This document shows positions 38,323 through 49,775 of a stretch of DNA of 64,000 bases, piece by piece. How positions within the stretch are numbered: position 1 is the first letter of the stretch; every line of letters begins with the position of its first letter. The position numbers were made by a program, and so were the translations under genes. Under the pieces are notes generated by a model that worked only from the letters and a program-made list of their open reading frames with translations, made no database searches and was not told where the DNA came from. This stretch comes from Rhynochetos jubatus (Eukaryota > Chordata > Aves > Eurypygiformes > Rhynochetidae): contig CM050665.1 in assembly GCA_027574665.1 (NCBI GenBank), positions 620,001-684,000 on the forward strand, given 5' to 3'.

Positions 38323-38544
38323 TCTGGCTAGGAAAACTGGGGAAGGAGCCATGTCGGAGCAGTGTCGTGCTCCTCTTGGCAGGCCTTTGCAATCCCAATT
38401 ATCCCTGGAGCTGTGGGCTTTCTGGTTCTCCGGACCCTAACCCTAACCCTAACCCTAACCCTAGAAGTTGCCGACCGCGGTTTCCGGCCACGGCCCCCCC
38501 TGGGTTCTGGCTAGGAAAGCAGGGGAAGGAGCCATGTCTGTGCA

Positions 38545-41500
38545 GTGTCGTGCTCCTCTTGGCAGGCCTTTGCAATCCCAATTATCCCTGGAGCTGTGGG
38601 CTTTCTGGTTCTCCGGACCCTAACCCTAACCCTAACCCTAGAAGTTGCCGACCGTGGTTTCCGGCCACGGCCCCCCCCGGGGTTCTGGCTAGGAAAGCTG
38701 GGGAAGGAGCCATGTCTGTGCAGTGTCGTGCTCCTCTTGGCAGGCCTTTGCAATCCCAATTATCCCTGGAGCTGTGGGCTTTCTGGTTCTCCGGACCCTA
38801 ACCCTAACCCTAACCCTAGAAGTTGCCGACCGCGGTTTCCGGCCACGGCCCCCGCGGCGTTCTGGCTAGGAGAGCAGGGGAAGGAGCCATGTCGGTGCAG
38901 TGTCGTGCTCCTCTTGGCAGGCCTTTGCAATCCCAATTATCCCTGGAGCTGTGGGCTTTCTGGTTCTCCGGACCCTAACCCTAACCCTAACCCTAGAAGT
39001 TGCCGACCGCGGTTTCCGGCCACGGCCCCCCCTGGGTTCTGGCTAGGAAAGCAGGGGAAGGAGCCATGTCGGTGCAGTGTCGTGCTCCTCTTGGCAGGCC
39101 TTTGCAATCCCAATTATCCCTGGAGCTGTGGGCTTTCTGGTTCTCCGGACCCTAACCCTAACCCTAACCCTAGAAGTTGCCGACCGCGGTTTCCGGCCAC
39201 GGCCCCCTCTGCGTTCTGGCTAGGAAATCTGGGGAAGGAGCCATGTCTGTGCAGTGTCGTGCTCCTCTTGGCAGGCCTTTGCAATCCCAATTATCCCTGG
39301 AGCTGTGGGCTTTCTGGTTCTCCGGACCCTAACCCTAACCCTAACCCTAGAAGTTGCCGACCGCAGTTTCCGGCCACGGCCCCCCCGGGGTTCTGGCTAG
39401 GAAAGCTGGGGAAGGAGCCATGTCGGTGCAGTGTCGTGCTCCTCTTGGCAGGCCTTTGCAATCCCAATTATCCCTGGAGCTGTGGGCTTTCTGGTTCTCC
39501 GGACCCTAACCCTAACCCTAGAAGTTGCCGACCGCGGTTTCCGGCCACGGCCCCCCCCGGGTTCTGGCTAGGAAAGCAGGGGAAGGAGCCATATCTGTGC
39601 AGTGTCGTGCTCCTCTTGGCAGGCCTTTGCAATCCCAATTACCCCTGGAGCTGTGGGCTTTCTGGTTCTCCGGACCCTAACCCTAACCCTAACCCTAACC
39701 CTAGAAGTTGCCGACCGCGGTTTCCGGCCACGGCCCCCCCGGCGTTCTGGCTAGGAGAGCTGGGGAAGGAGCCATGTCGGTGCAGTGTCGTGCTCCTCTT
39801 GGCAGGCCTTTGCAATCCCAATTATCCCTGGAGCTGTGGGCTTTCTGGTTCTCCGGACCCTAACCCTAACCCTAACCCTAGAAGTTGCCGACCGCGGTTT
39901 CCGGCCACGGCCCCCCCGGGGTTCTGGCTAGGAAAGCTGGGGAAGGAGCCATGTCGGTGCAGTGTCGTGCTCCTCTTGGCAGGCCTTTGCAATCCCAATT
40001 ATCCCTGGAGCTGTGGGCTTTCTGGTTCTCCGGACCCTAACCCTAACCCTAACCCTAGAAGTTGCCGACCGCGGTTTCCGGCCACGGCCCCCCCTGGGTT
40101 CTGGCTAGGAAAGCTGGGGAAGGAGCCATGTCTGTGCAGTGTCGTGCTCCTCTTGGCAGGCCTTTGCAATCCCAATTATCCCTGGAGCTGTGGGCTTTCT
40201 GGTTCTCCGGACCCTAACCCTAACCCTAACCCTAGAAGTTGCCGACCGCGGTTTCCGGCCACGGCCCCCCCGGGGTTCTGGCTAGGAAAGCTGGGGAAGG
40301 AGCCATGTCGGTGCAGTGTCGTGCTCCTCTTGGCAGGCCTTTGCAATCCCAATTATCCCTGGAGCTGTGGGCTTTCTGGTTCTCCGGACCCTAACCCTAA
40401 CCCTAGAAGTTGCCGACCGCGGTTTCCGGCCACGGCCCCCCCCGGGTTCTGGCTAGGAAAGCAGGGGAAGGAGCCATATCTGTGCAGTGTCGTGCTCCTC
40501 TTGGCAGGCCTTTGCAATCCCAATTACCCCTGGAGCTGTGGGCTTTCTGGTTCTCCGGACCCTAACCCTAACCCTAACCCTAGAAGTTGCCGACCGCGGT
40601 TTCCGGCCACGGCCCCCCCTGGGTTCTGGCTAGGAAAGCAGGGGAAGGAGCCATGTCGGAGCAGTGTCGTGCTCCTCTTGGCAGGCCTTTGCAATCCCAA
40701 TTATCCCTGGAGCTGTGGGCTTTCTGGTTCTCCGGACCCTAACCCTAACCCTAACCCTAGAAGTTGCCGACCGCGGTTTCCGGCCACGGCCCCCCCCGGG
40801 TTCTGGCTAGGAAAGCTGGGGAAGGAGCCATGTCTGTGCAGTGTCGTGCTCCTCTTGGCAGGCCTTTGCAATCCCAATTATCCCTGGAGCTGTGGGCTTT
40901 CTGGTTCTCCAGACCCTAACCCTAACCCTAACCCTAGAAGTTGCCGACCGCGGTTTCCGGCCACGGCCCCCCCTGGGTTCTGGCTAGGAAAGCAGGGGAA
41001 GGAGCCATGTCTGTGCAGTGTCGTGCTCCTCTTGGCAGGCCTTTGCAATCCCAATTATCCCTGGAGCTGTGGGCTTTCTGGTTCTCCGGACCCTAACCCT
41101 AACCCTAGAAGTTGCCGACCGCGGTTTCCGGCCACGGCCCCCCCTGGTTTCTGGCTAGGAAAGCAGGGGAAGGAGCCATATCTGTGCAGTGTCGTGCTCC
41201 TCTTGGCAGGCCTTTGCAATCCCAATTATCCCTGGAGCTGTGGGCTTTCTGGTTCTCCGGACCCTAACCCTAACCCTAACCCTAGAAGTTGCCGACCGCG
41301 GTTTCCGGCCACGGCCCCCCCTGGGTTCTGGCTAGGAAAGCAGGGGAAGGAGCCATGTCGGTGCAGTGTCGTGCTCCTCTTGGCAGGCCTTTGCAATCCC
41401 AATTATCCCTGGAGCTGTGGGCTTTCTGGTTCTCCAGACCCTAACCCTAACCCTAACCCTAGAAGTTGCCGACCGCGGTTTCCGGCCACGGCCCCCCCTG

Positions 41501-44500
41501 GGTTCTGGCTAGGAAAGCAGGGGAAGGAGCCATGTCTGTGCAGTGTCGTGCTCCTCTTGGCAGGCCTTTGCAATCCCAATTATCCCTGGAGCTGTGGGCT
41601 TTCTGGTTCTCCGGACCCTAACCCTAACCCTAGAAGTTGCCGACCGCGGTTTCCGGCCACGGCCCCCCCTGGGTTCTGGCTAGGAAAGCAGGGGAAGGAG
41701 CCATATCTGTGCAGTGTCGTGCTCCTCTTGGCAGGCCTTTGCAATCCCAATTATCCCTGGAGCTGTGGGCTTTCTGGTTCTCCGGACCCTAACCCTAACC
41801 CTAACCCTAGAAGTTGCCGACCGCGGTTTCCGGCCACGGCCCCCCCTGGGTTCTGGCTAGGAAAGCAGGGGAAGGAGCCATGTCGGTGCAGTGTCGTGCT
41901 CCTCTTGGCAGGCCTTTGCAATCCCAATTATCCCTGGAGCTGTGGGCTTTCTGGTTCTCCGGACCCTAACCCTAACCCTAACCCTAGAAGTTGCCGACCG
42001 CGGTTTCTGGCCACGGCCCCCCCTGGGTTCTGGCTAGGAAAGCAGGGGAAGGAGCCATGTCGGTGCAGTGTCGTGCTCCTCTTGGCAGGCCTTTGCAATC
42101 CCAATTATCCCTGGAGCTGTGGGCTTTCTGGTTCTCCGGACCCTAACCCTAACCCTAACCCTAGAAGTTGCCGACCGCGGTTTCCGGCCACGGCCCCCCC
42201 TGGGTTCTGGCTAGGAAAGCTGGGGAAGGAGCCATGTCTGTGCAGTGTCGTGCTCCTCTTGGCAGGCCTTTGCAATCCCAATTATCCCTGGAGCTGTGGG
42301 CTTTCTGGTTCTCCGGACCCTAACCCTAACCCTAACCCTAGAAGTTGCCGACCGCGGTTTCCGGCCACGGCCCCCCCTGGGTTCTGGCTAGGAAAGCTGG
42401 GGAAGGAGCCATGTCGGTGCAGTGTCGTGCTCCTCTTGGCAGGCCTTTGCAATCCCAATTATCCCTGGAGCTGTGGGCTTTCTGGTTCTCCGGACCCTAA
42501 CCCTAACCCTAACCCTAGAAGTTGCCGACCGCGGTTTCCGGCCACGGCCCCCCCGGGGTTCTGGCTAGGAAAGCTGGGGAAGGAGCCATGTCTGTGCAGT
42601 GTCGTGCTCCTCTTGGCAGGCCTTTGCAATCCCAATTATCCCTGGAGCTGTGGGCTTTCTGGTTCTCCGGACCCTAACCCTAACCCTAGAAGTTGCCGAC
42701 CGCGGTTTCCGGCCACGGCCCCCCCCGGGTTCTGGCTAGGAAAGCAGGGGAAGGAGCCATATCTGTGCAGTGTCGTGCTCCTCTTGGCAGGCCTTTGCAA
42801 TCCCAATTACCCCTGGAGCTGTGGGCTTTCTGGTTCTCCGGACCCTAACCCTAACCCTAACCCTAGAAGTTGCCGACCGCGGTTTCCGGCCACGGCCCCC
42901 CCTGGGTTCTGGCTAGGAAAGCTGGGGAAGGAGCCATGTCGGAGCAGTGTCGTGCTCCTCTTGGCAGGCCTTTGCAATCCCAATTATCCCTGGAGCTGTG
43001 GGCTTTCTGGTTCTCCGGACCCTAACCCTAACCCTAACCCTAGAAGTTGCCGACCGCGGTTTCCGGCCACGGCCCCCCCCGGGTTCTGGCTAGGAAAGCT
43101 GGGGAAGGAGCCATGTCTGTGCAGTGTCGTGCTCCTCTTGGCAGGCCTTTGCAATCCCAATTATCCCTGGAGCTGTGGGCTTTCTGGTTCTCCAGACCCT
43201 AACCCTAACCCTAACCCTAGAAGTTGCCGACCGCGGTTTCCGGCCACGGCCCCCCCTGGGTTCTGGCTAGGAAAGCAGGGGAAGGAGCCATGTCTGTGCA
43301 GTGTCGTGCTCCTCTTGGCAGGCCTTTGCAATCCCAATTATCCCTGGAGCTGTGGGCTTTCTGGTTCTCCGGACCCTAACCCTAACCCTAACCCTAGAAG
43401 TTGCCGACCGCGGTTTCCGGCCACGGCCCCCCCTGGGTTCTGGCTAGGAAAGCAGGGGAAGGAGCCATGTCGGTGCAGTGTCGTGCTCCTCTTGGCAGGC
43501 CTTTGCAATCCCAATTATCCCTGGAGCTGTGGGCTTTCTGGTTCTCCGGACCCTAACCCTAACCCTAACCCTAGAAGTTGCCGACCGCGGTTTCTGGCCA
43601 CGGCCCCCCCCGGGTTCTGGCTAGGAAAGCAGGGGAAGGAGCCATGTCGGTGCAGTGTCGTGCTCCTCTTGGCAGGCCTTTGCAATCCCAATTATCCCTG
43701 GAGCTGTGGGCTTTCTGGTTCTCCGGACCCTAACCCTAACCCTAACCCTAGAAGTTGCCGACCGCGGTTTCCGGCCACGGCCCCCCCTGGGTTCTGGCTA
43801 GGAAAGCTGGGGAAGGAGCCATGTCGGTGCAGTGTCGTGCTCCTCTTGGCAGGCCTTTGCAATCCCAATTATCCCTGGAGCTGTGGGCTTTCTGGTTCTC
43901 CGGACCCTAACCCTAACCCTAACCCTAGAAGTTGCCGACCGCGGTTTCCGGCCACGGCCCCCCCTGGGTTCTGGCTAGGAAAGCTGGGGAAGGAGCCATG
44001 TCTGTGCAGTGTCGTGCTCCTCTTGGCAGGCCTTTGCAATCCCAATTATCCCTGGAGCTGTGGGCTTTCTGGTTCTCCGGACCCTAACCCTAACCCTAAC
44101 CCTAGAAGTTGCCGACCGCGGTTTCCGGCCACGGCCCCCCCTGGGTTCTGGCTAGGAAAGCAGGGGAAGGAGCCATGTCTGTGCAGTGTCGTGCTCCTCT
44201 TGGCAGGCCTTTGCAATCCCAATTATCCCTGGAGCTGTGGGCTTTCTGGTTCTCCGGACCCTAACCCTAACCCTAGAAGTTGCCGACCGCGGTTTCCGGC
44301 CACGGCCCCCCCTAGTTTCTGGCTAGGAAAGCAGGGGAAGGAGCCATATCTGTGCAGTGTCGTGCTCCTCTTGGCAGGCCTTTGCAATCCCAATTATCCC
44401 TGGAGCTGTGGGCTTTCTGGTTCTCCGGACCCTAACCCTAACCCTAACCCTAGAAGTTGCCGACCGCGGTTTCCGGCCACGGCCCCCCCTGGGTTCTGGC

Positions 44501-46050
44501 TAGGAAAGCAGGGGAAGGAGCCATGTCGGTGCAGTGTCGTGCTCCTCTTGGCAGGCCTTTGCAATCCCAATTATCCCTGGAGCTGTGGGCTTTCTGGTTC
44601 TCCGGACCCTAACCCTAACCCTAACCCTAGAAGTTGCCGACCGCGGTTTCTGGCCACGGCCCCCCCTGGGTTCTGGCTAGGAAAGCAGGTGAAGGAGCCA
44701 TGTCGGTGCAGTGTCGTGCTCCTCTTGGCAGGCCTTTGCAATCCCAATTATCCCTGGAGCTGTGGGCTTTCTGGTTCTCCGGACCCTAACCCTAACCCTA
44801 ACCCTAGAAGTTGCCGACCGCGGTTTCCGGCCACGGCCCCCCCTGGGTTCTGGCTAGGAAAGCTGGGGAAGGAGCCATGTCTGTGCAGTGTCGTGCTCCT
44901 CTTGGCAGGCCTTTGCAATCCCAATTATCCCTGGAGCTGTGGGCTTTCTGGTTCTCCGGACCCTAACCCTAACCCTAACCCTAGAAGTTGCCGACCGCGG
45001 TTTCTGGCCACGGCCCCCCCTGGGTTCTGGCTAGGAAAGCAGGGGAAGGAGCCATGTCGGTGCAGTGTCGTGCTCCTCTTGGCAGGCCTTTGCAATCCCA
45101 ATTATCCCTGGAGCTGTGGGCTTTCTGGTTCTCCGGACCCTAACCCTAACCCTAACCCTAGAAGTTGCCGACCGCGGTTTCCGGCCACGGCCCCCCCGGG
45201 GTTCTGGCTAGGAAAGCTGGGGAAGGAGCCATGTCTGTGCAGTGTCGTGCTCCTCTTGGCAGGCCTTTGCAATCCCAATTATCCCTGGAGCTGTGGGCTT
45301 TCTGGTTCTCCGGACCCTAACCCTAACCCTAGAAGTTGCCGACCGCGGTTTCCGGCCACGGCCCCCCCCGGGTTCTGGCTAGGAAAGCAGGGGAAGGAGC
45401 CATATCTGTGCAGTGTCGTGCTCCTCTTGGCAGGCCTTTGCAATCCCAATTACCCCTGGAGCTGTGGGCTTTCTGGTTCTCCGGACCCTAACCCTAACCC
45501 TAACCCTAGAAGTTGCCGACCGCGGTTTCCGGCCACGGCCCCCCCTGGGTTCTGGCTAGGAAAGCTGGGGAAGGAGCCATGTCTGTGCAGTGTCGTGCTC
45601 CTCTTGGCAGGCCTTTGCAATCCCAATTATCCCTGGAGCTGTGGGCTTTCTGGTTCTCCGGACCCTAACCCTAACCCTAACCCTAGAAGTTGCCGACCGC
45701 GGTTTCCGGCCACGGCCCCCCCCGGGTTCTGGCTAGGAAAGCTGGGGAAGGAGCCATGTCTGTGCAGTGTCGTGCTCCTCTTGGCAGGCCTTTGCAATCC
45801 CAATTATCCCTGGAGCTGTGGGCTTTCTGGTTCTCCAGACCCTAACCCTAACCCTAACCCTAGAAGTTGCCGACCGCGGTTTCCGGCCACGGCCCCCCCT
45901 GGGTTCTGGCTAGGAAAGCAGGGGAAGGAGCCATGTCTGTGCAGTGTCGTGCTCCTCTTGGCAGGCCTTTGCAATCCCAATTATCCCTGGAGCTGTGGGC
46001 TTTCTGGTTCTCCGGACCCTAACCCTAACCCTAACCCTAGAAGTTGCTGA
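38545..46050 (+). other. Longest repeat-derived open frame (2,501 codons), not a gene
   Basis: The frame stays open because family A units are 3n long (171, 177, 183) and one frame of the unit has no stop. It reads a 57-61 residue repeat with NPNPNP from the telomeric hexamers. It ends at 46,050 where GTTGCCGACC has mutated to GTTGCTGACC. Other long examples are at 16,429-21,738, 34,107-38,801, 29,850-34,031, 21,485-25,306 and 46,126-49,872. Variation among units is dominated by whole hexamers, CpG transitions and replacement changes such as Arg/Trp, with no sign of codon-level selection. There is no signal peptide, known domain or promoter. I regard coding function as very unlikely; the confidence given is for the non-gene reading. 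Confidence 0.95.
38604..38781. repeat. Single 178-bp unit, the only +1 length variant noted in A1
   Basis: This unit has eight C followed by four G in the C-run, one base more than the modal form. It shifts the open frame once and so joins the frame used by the 2,501-codon open stretch that follows. Other family A length changes seen are multiples of six or losses of one or two bases. Confidence 0.8.
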
Positions 46051-49000
46051 CCGCGGTTTCCGGCCACGGCCCCCCCTGGGTTCTGGCTAGGAAAGCTGGG
46101 GAAGGAGCCATGTCGGTGCAGTGTCGTGCTCCTCTTGGCAGGCCTTTGCAATCCCAATTATCCCTGGAGCTGTGGGCTTTCTGGTTCTCCGGACCCTAAC
46201 CCTAACCCTAACCCTAGAAGTTGCCGACCGCGGTTTCTGGCCACGGCCCCCCCCGGGTTCTGGCTAGGAAAGCAGGTGAAGGAGCCATGTCGGTGCAGTG
46301 TCGTGCTCCTCTTGGCAGGCCTTTGCAATCCCAATTATCCCTGGAGCTGTGGGCTTTCTGGTTCTCCGGACCCTAACCCTAACCCTAACCCTAGAAGTTG
46401 CCGACCGCGGTTTCCGGCCACGGCCCCCCCTGGGTTCTGGCTAGGAAAGCTGGGGAAGGAGCCATGTCGGTGCAGTGTCGTGCTCCTCTTGGCAGGCCTT
46501 TGCAATCCCAATTATCCCTGGAGCTGTGGGCTTTCTGGTTCTCCGGACCCTAACCCTAACCCTAACCCTAGAAGTTGCCGACCGCGGTTTCCGGCCACGG
46601 CCCCCCCTGGGTTCTGGCTAGGAAAGCAGGGGAAGGAGCCATGTCGGTGCAGTGTCGTGCTCCTCTTGGCAGGCCTTTGCAATCCCAATTATCCCTGGAG
46701 CTGTGGGCTTTCTGGTTCTCCGGACCCTAACCCTAACCCTAACCCTAGAAGTTGCCGACCGCGGTTTCCGGCCACGGCCCCCCCGGGGTTCTGGCTAGGA
46801 AAGCTGGGGAAGGAGCCATGTCTGTGCAGTGTCGTGCTCCTCTTGGCAGGCCTTTGCAATCCCAATTATCCCTGGAGCTGTGGGCTTTCTGGTTCTCCGG
46901 ACCCTAACCCTAACCCTAGAAGTTGCCGACCGCGGTTTCCGGCCACGGCCCCCCCCGGGTTCTGGCTAGGAAAGCAGGGGAAGGAGCCATATCTGTGCAG
47001 TGTCGTGCTCCTCTTGGCAGGCCTTTGCAATCCCAATTACCCCTGGAGCTGTGGGCTTTCTGGTTCTCCGGACCCTAACCCTAACCCTAGAAGTTGCCGA
47101 CCGCGGTTTCCGGCCACGGCCCCCCCCGGGTTCTGGCTAGGAAAGCAGGGGAAGGAGCCATGTCGGTGCAGTGTCGTGCTCCTCTTGGCAGGCCTTTGCA
47201 ATCCCAATTATCCCTGGAGCTGTGGGCTTTCTGGTTCTCCGGACCCTAACCCTAACCCTAACCCTAGAAGTTGCCGACCGCGGTTTCCGGCCACGGCCCC
47301 CCCTGGGTTCTGGCTAGGAAAGCTGGGGAAGGAGCCATGTCTGTGCAGTGTCGTGCTCCTCTTGGCAGGCCTTTGCAATCCCAATTATCCCTGGAGCTGT
47401 GGGCTTTCTGGTTCTCCGGACCCTAACCCTAACCCTAACCCTAGAAGTTGCCGACCGCGGTTTCCGGCCACGGCCCCCCCTGGGTTCTGGCTAGGAAAGC
47501 AGGGGAAGGAGCCATGTCTGTGCAGTGTCGTGCTCCTCTTGGCAGGCCTTTGCAATCCCAATTATCCCTGGAGCTGTGGGCTTTCTGGTTCTCCGGACCC
47601 TAACCCTAACCCTAGAAGTTGCCGACCGCGGTTTCCGGCCACGGCCCCCCCCGGGTTCTGGCTAGGAAAGCAGGGGAAGGAGCCATATCTGTGCAGTGTC
47701 GTGCTCCTCTTGGCAGGCCTTTGCAATCCCAATTATCCCTGGAGCTGTGGGCTTTCTGGTTCTCCGGACCCTAACCCTAACCCTAACCCTAGAAGTTGCC
47801 GACCGCGGTTTCCGGCCACGGCCCCCCCTGGTTTCTGGCTAGGAAAGCAGGGGAAGGAGCCATGTCGGTGCAGTGTCGTGCTCCTCTTGGCAGGCCTTTG
47901 CAATCCCAATTATCCCTGGAGCTGTGGGCTTTCTGGTTCTCCGGACCCTAACCCTAACCCTAACCCTAGAAGTTGCCGACCGCGGTTTCTGGCCACGGCC
48001 CCCCCCGGGTTCTGGCTAGGAAAGCAGGTGAAGGAGCCATGTCGGTGCAGTGTCGTGCTCCTCTTGGCAGGCCTTTGCAATCCCAATTATCCCTGGAGCT
48101 GTGGGCTTTCTGGTTCTCCGGACCCTAACCCTAACCCTAACCCTAGAAGTTGCCGACCACGGTTTCCGGCCACGGCCCCCCCTGGGTTCTGGCTAGGAAA
48201 GCTGGGGAGGGAGCCATGTCTGTGCAGTGTCGTGCTCCTCTTGGCAGGCCTTTGCAATCCCAATTATCCCTGGAGCTGTGGGCTTTCTGGTTCTCCAGAC
48301 CCTAACCCTAACCCTAACCCTAGAAGTTGCCGACCGTGGTTTCCTGCCACGGCCCCCCCCGGGTTCTGGCTAGGAAAGCAGGTGAAGGAGCCATGTCGGT
48401 GCAGCGTCGTGCTCCTCTTGGCAGGCCTTTGCAATCCCAATTATCCCTGGAGCTGTGGGCTTTCTGGTTCTCCGGACCCTAACCCTAACCCTAGAAGTTG
48501 CCGACCGCGGTTTCCGGCCACGGCCCCCCCCGGGTTCTGGCTAGGAAAGCAGGGGAAGGAGCCATATCTGTGCAGTGTCATGCTCCTCTTGGCAGGCCTT
48601 TGCAATCCCAATTATCCCTGGAGCTGTGGGCTTTCTGGTTCTCCGGACCCTAACCCTAACCCTAACCCTAGAAGTTGCCGACCGTGGATTCCGGCCACGG
48701 CCCCCCCTGGGTTCTGGCTAGGAAAGCTGGGGAAGGAGCCATGTCTGTGCAGTGTCGTGCTCCTCTTGGCAGGCCTTTGCAATCCCAATTATCCCTGGAG
48801 CTGTGGGCTTTCTGGTTCTCCGGACCCTAACCCTAACCCTAGAAGTTGCCGACCACGGTTTCCGGCCACGGCCCCCCCTGGGTTCTGGCTAGGAAAGCTG
48901 GGGAAGGAGCCATGTCTGTGCAGTGTCGTGCTCCTCTTGGCAGGCCTTTGCAATCCCAATTATCCCTGGAGCTGTGGGCTTTCTGGTTCTCCGGACCCTA

Positions 49001-49451
49001 ACCCTAACCCTAACCCTAGAAGTTGCCGACCGCGGTTTCCGGCCACGGCCCCCCCCGGGTTCTGGCTAGGAAAGCAGGGGAAGGAGCCATGTCTGTGCAG
49101 TGTCGTGCTCCTCTTGGCAGGCCTTTGCAATCCCAATTATCCCTGGAGCTGTGGGCTTTCTGGTTCTCCGGACCCTAACCCTAACCCTAGAAGTTGCCGA
49201 CCGCGGTTTCCGGCCACGGCCCCCCCTGGGTTCTGGCTAGGAAAGCAGGGGAAGGAGCCATATCTGTGCAGTGTCGTGCTCCTCTTGGCAGGCCTTTGCA
49301 ATCCCAATTATCCCTGGAGCTGTGGGCTTTCTGGTTCTCCGGACCCTAACCCTAACCCTAGAAGTTGCCGACCGCGGTTTCCGGCCACGGCCCCCCCTGG
49401 TTTCTGGCTAGGAAAGCAGGGGAAGGAGCCATGTCTGTGCAGTGTCGTGCT
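39822..49451. repeat. A1 right zone: 177 and 171 bp units only
   Basis: No 183-bp unit is seen from here to the junction with family B. The 171-bp units rise in frequency toward the right, being common between 46.9 and 49.4 kb. Recurrent variants are CCATATCTG, CAATTACCCC (40526, 42809, 45452, 47039), CTCCAGACCC in place of CTCCGGACCC (about 40910, 41435, 43192, 45837, 48297) and GCAGGTGAAGG in place of GCAGGGGAAGG. The shorter blocks carry only three C-runs, like family B next door. Confidence 0.88.
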
Positions 49452-49452
49452 G
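49437..49452. other. Junction family A to family B (first)
   Basis: Sequence up to CCATGTCTG is family A. From the G of GTGCTGCTCTTGG onward it is family B. The exchange lies in TGCAGTGTCGTGCT, which both families share, and the unit register is kept. There is no target-site duplication or unrelated filler, so homologous exchange or conversion explains it better than insertion. Confidence 0.88.
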
Positions 49453-49500
49453 CTCTTGGCAGGCCTTTGCAATCCCAACTATCCCTGGACCTGGGCGCTT

Positions 49501-49676
49501 TCTCGTTCTCCAGACGCTAACCCTAGCCCTAACCCTAAGAATGGCAGATCGCGGTTTCCGGCCACGCCCCCCCTGCGTTCTGGCCATGACAGCTGCGGTA
49601 GGAGCAATGTCAGTGCAGTGTCGTGCTGCTCTTGGCAGGCCTTTGCAATCCCAACTATCCCTGGACCTGGGCGCTT
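49501..49676. repeat. Reference family B monomer (176 bp)
   Basis: Phased from TCTCGTTCTCCAGACGC to match the family A phase. The telomere-like block is at about 49,516-49,538 (GCTAA, CCCTAG, CCCTAA, CCCTAA). The CpG box TCGCGGTTTCCGGCCACG and a C-run of seven then TGCG follow. Alignment to family A is straightforward along the whole unit; the families share the CpG box, GTGCAGTGTCGTGC, GGCAGGCCTTTGCAATCCCAA and ATCCCTGGA. They therefore descend from one ancestral unit. Confidence 0.93.
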
Positions 49677-49775
49677 TCTCGTTCTCCAGACGCTAACCCT
49701 AGCCCTAACCCTAAGAATGGCAGGTCGCGGTTTCCGGCCACGCCCCCCCTGCGTTCTGGCCATGACAGCTGCGGT

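Larger units (their letters stand above)
32220..39821. repeat. A1 transition zone: 171, 177 and 183 bp units mixed
   Basis: The unit at 32,220-32,390 is the first 171-bp unit, with two CCCTAA plus CCCTAG; it also carries a private GTTCTGTCTAGG. From here 171-bp units recur, often followed by CCATATCTG in place of CCATGTCTG. The last 183-bp units start near 32369, 33608, 35018, 35372, 36263, 37685, 38399 and 39639. The zone also has a local subtype with CTGGGCATGG replacing CCGGCCACGG (35811, 36348, 36702, 37770, 38124). It is the only place where long and short telomeric classes coexist. Confidence 0.88.
1..49451. repeat. Family A telomere-bearing satellite array, first block (A1)
   Basis: About 279 head-to-tail units, all in one orientation, with no unrelated insertion that I can see. 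The modal unit is 177 bp; 183 bp and 171 bp units differ by whole telomeric hexamers, and rare 175, 176 and 178 bp units differ around the C-run. Family A is recognised by CTCCGGACCC before the telomeric block, GAAGTTGCCGACCG after it, GGCTAGGAAAGC[A/T]GGGG, GGAGCCATGTC, GTGCTCCTCTTGGCAGG and CAATTATCCCTGGAGCTGTGGG. Neighbouring units differ at only a few positions, so the array has been homogenised recently. The left edge continues beyond the window. I see no gene in it. That this is satellite DNA is certain; its subtelomeric position is inferred from the telomere motif. Confidence 0.98.

Noticed and set aside
156-39821. Series of 60-81 codon - strand frames repeated across family A
   Set aside because: Each is a single satellite unit read backward; the 60-codon ones appear only because a 183-bp unit just passes a length cut-off.
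1-49451. Trypanosome minichromosome 177-bp repeat, because of the same unit length and TTAGGG telomeres
   Set aside because: As I recall, that repeat is AT-rich, while this unit is about 60 per cent G+C. Equal length alone is not evidence.
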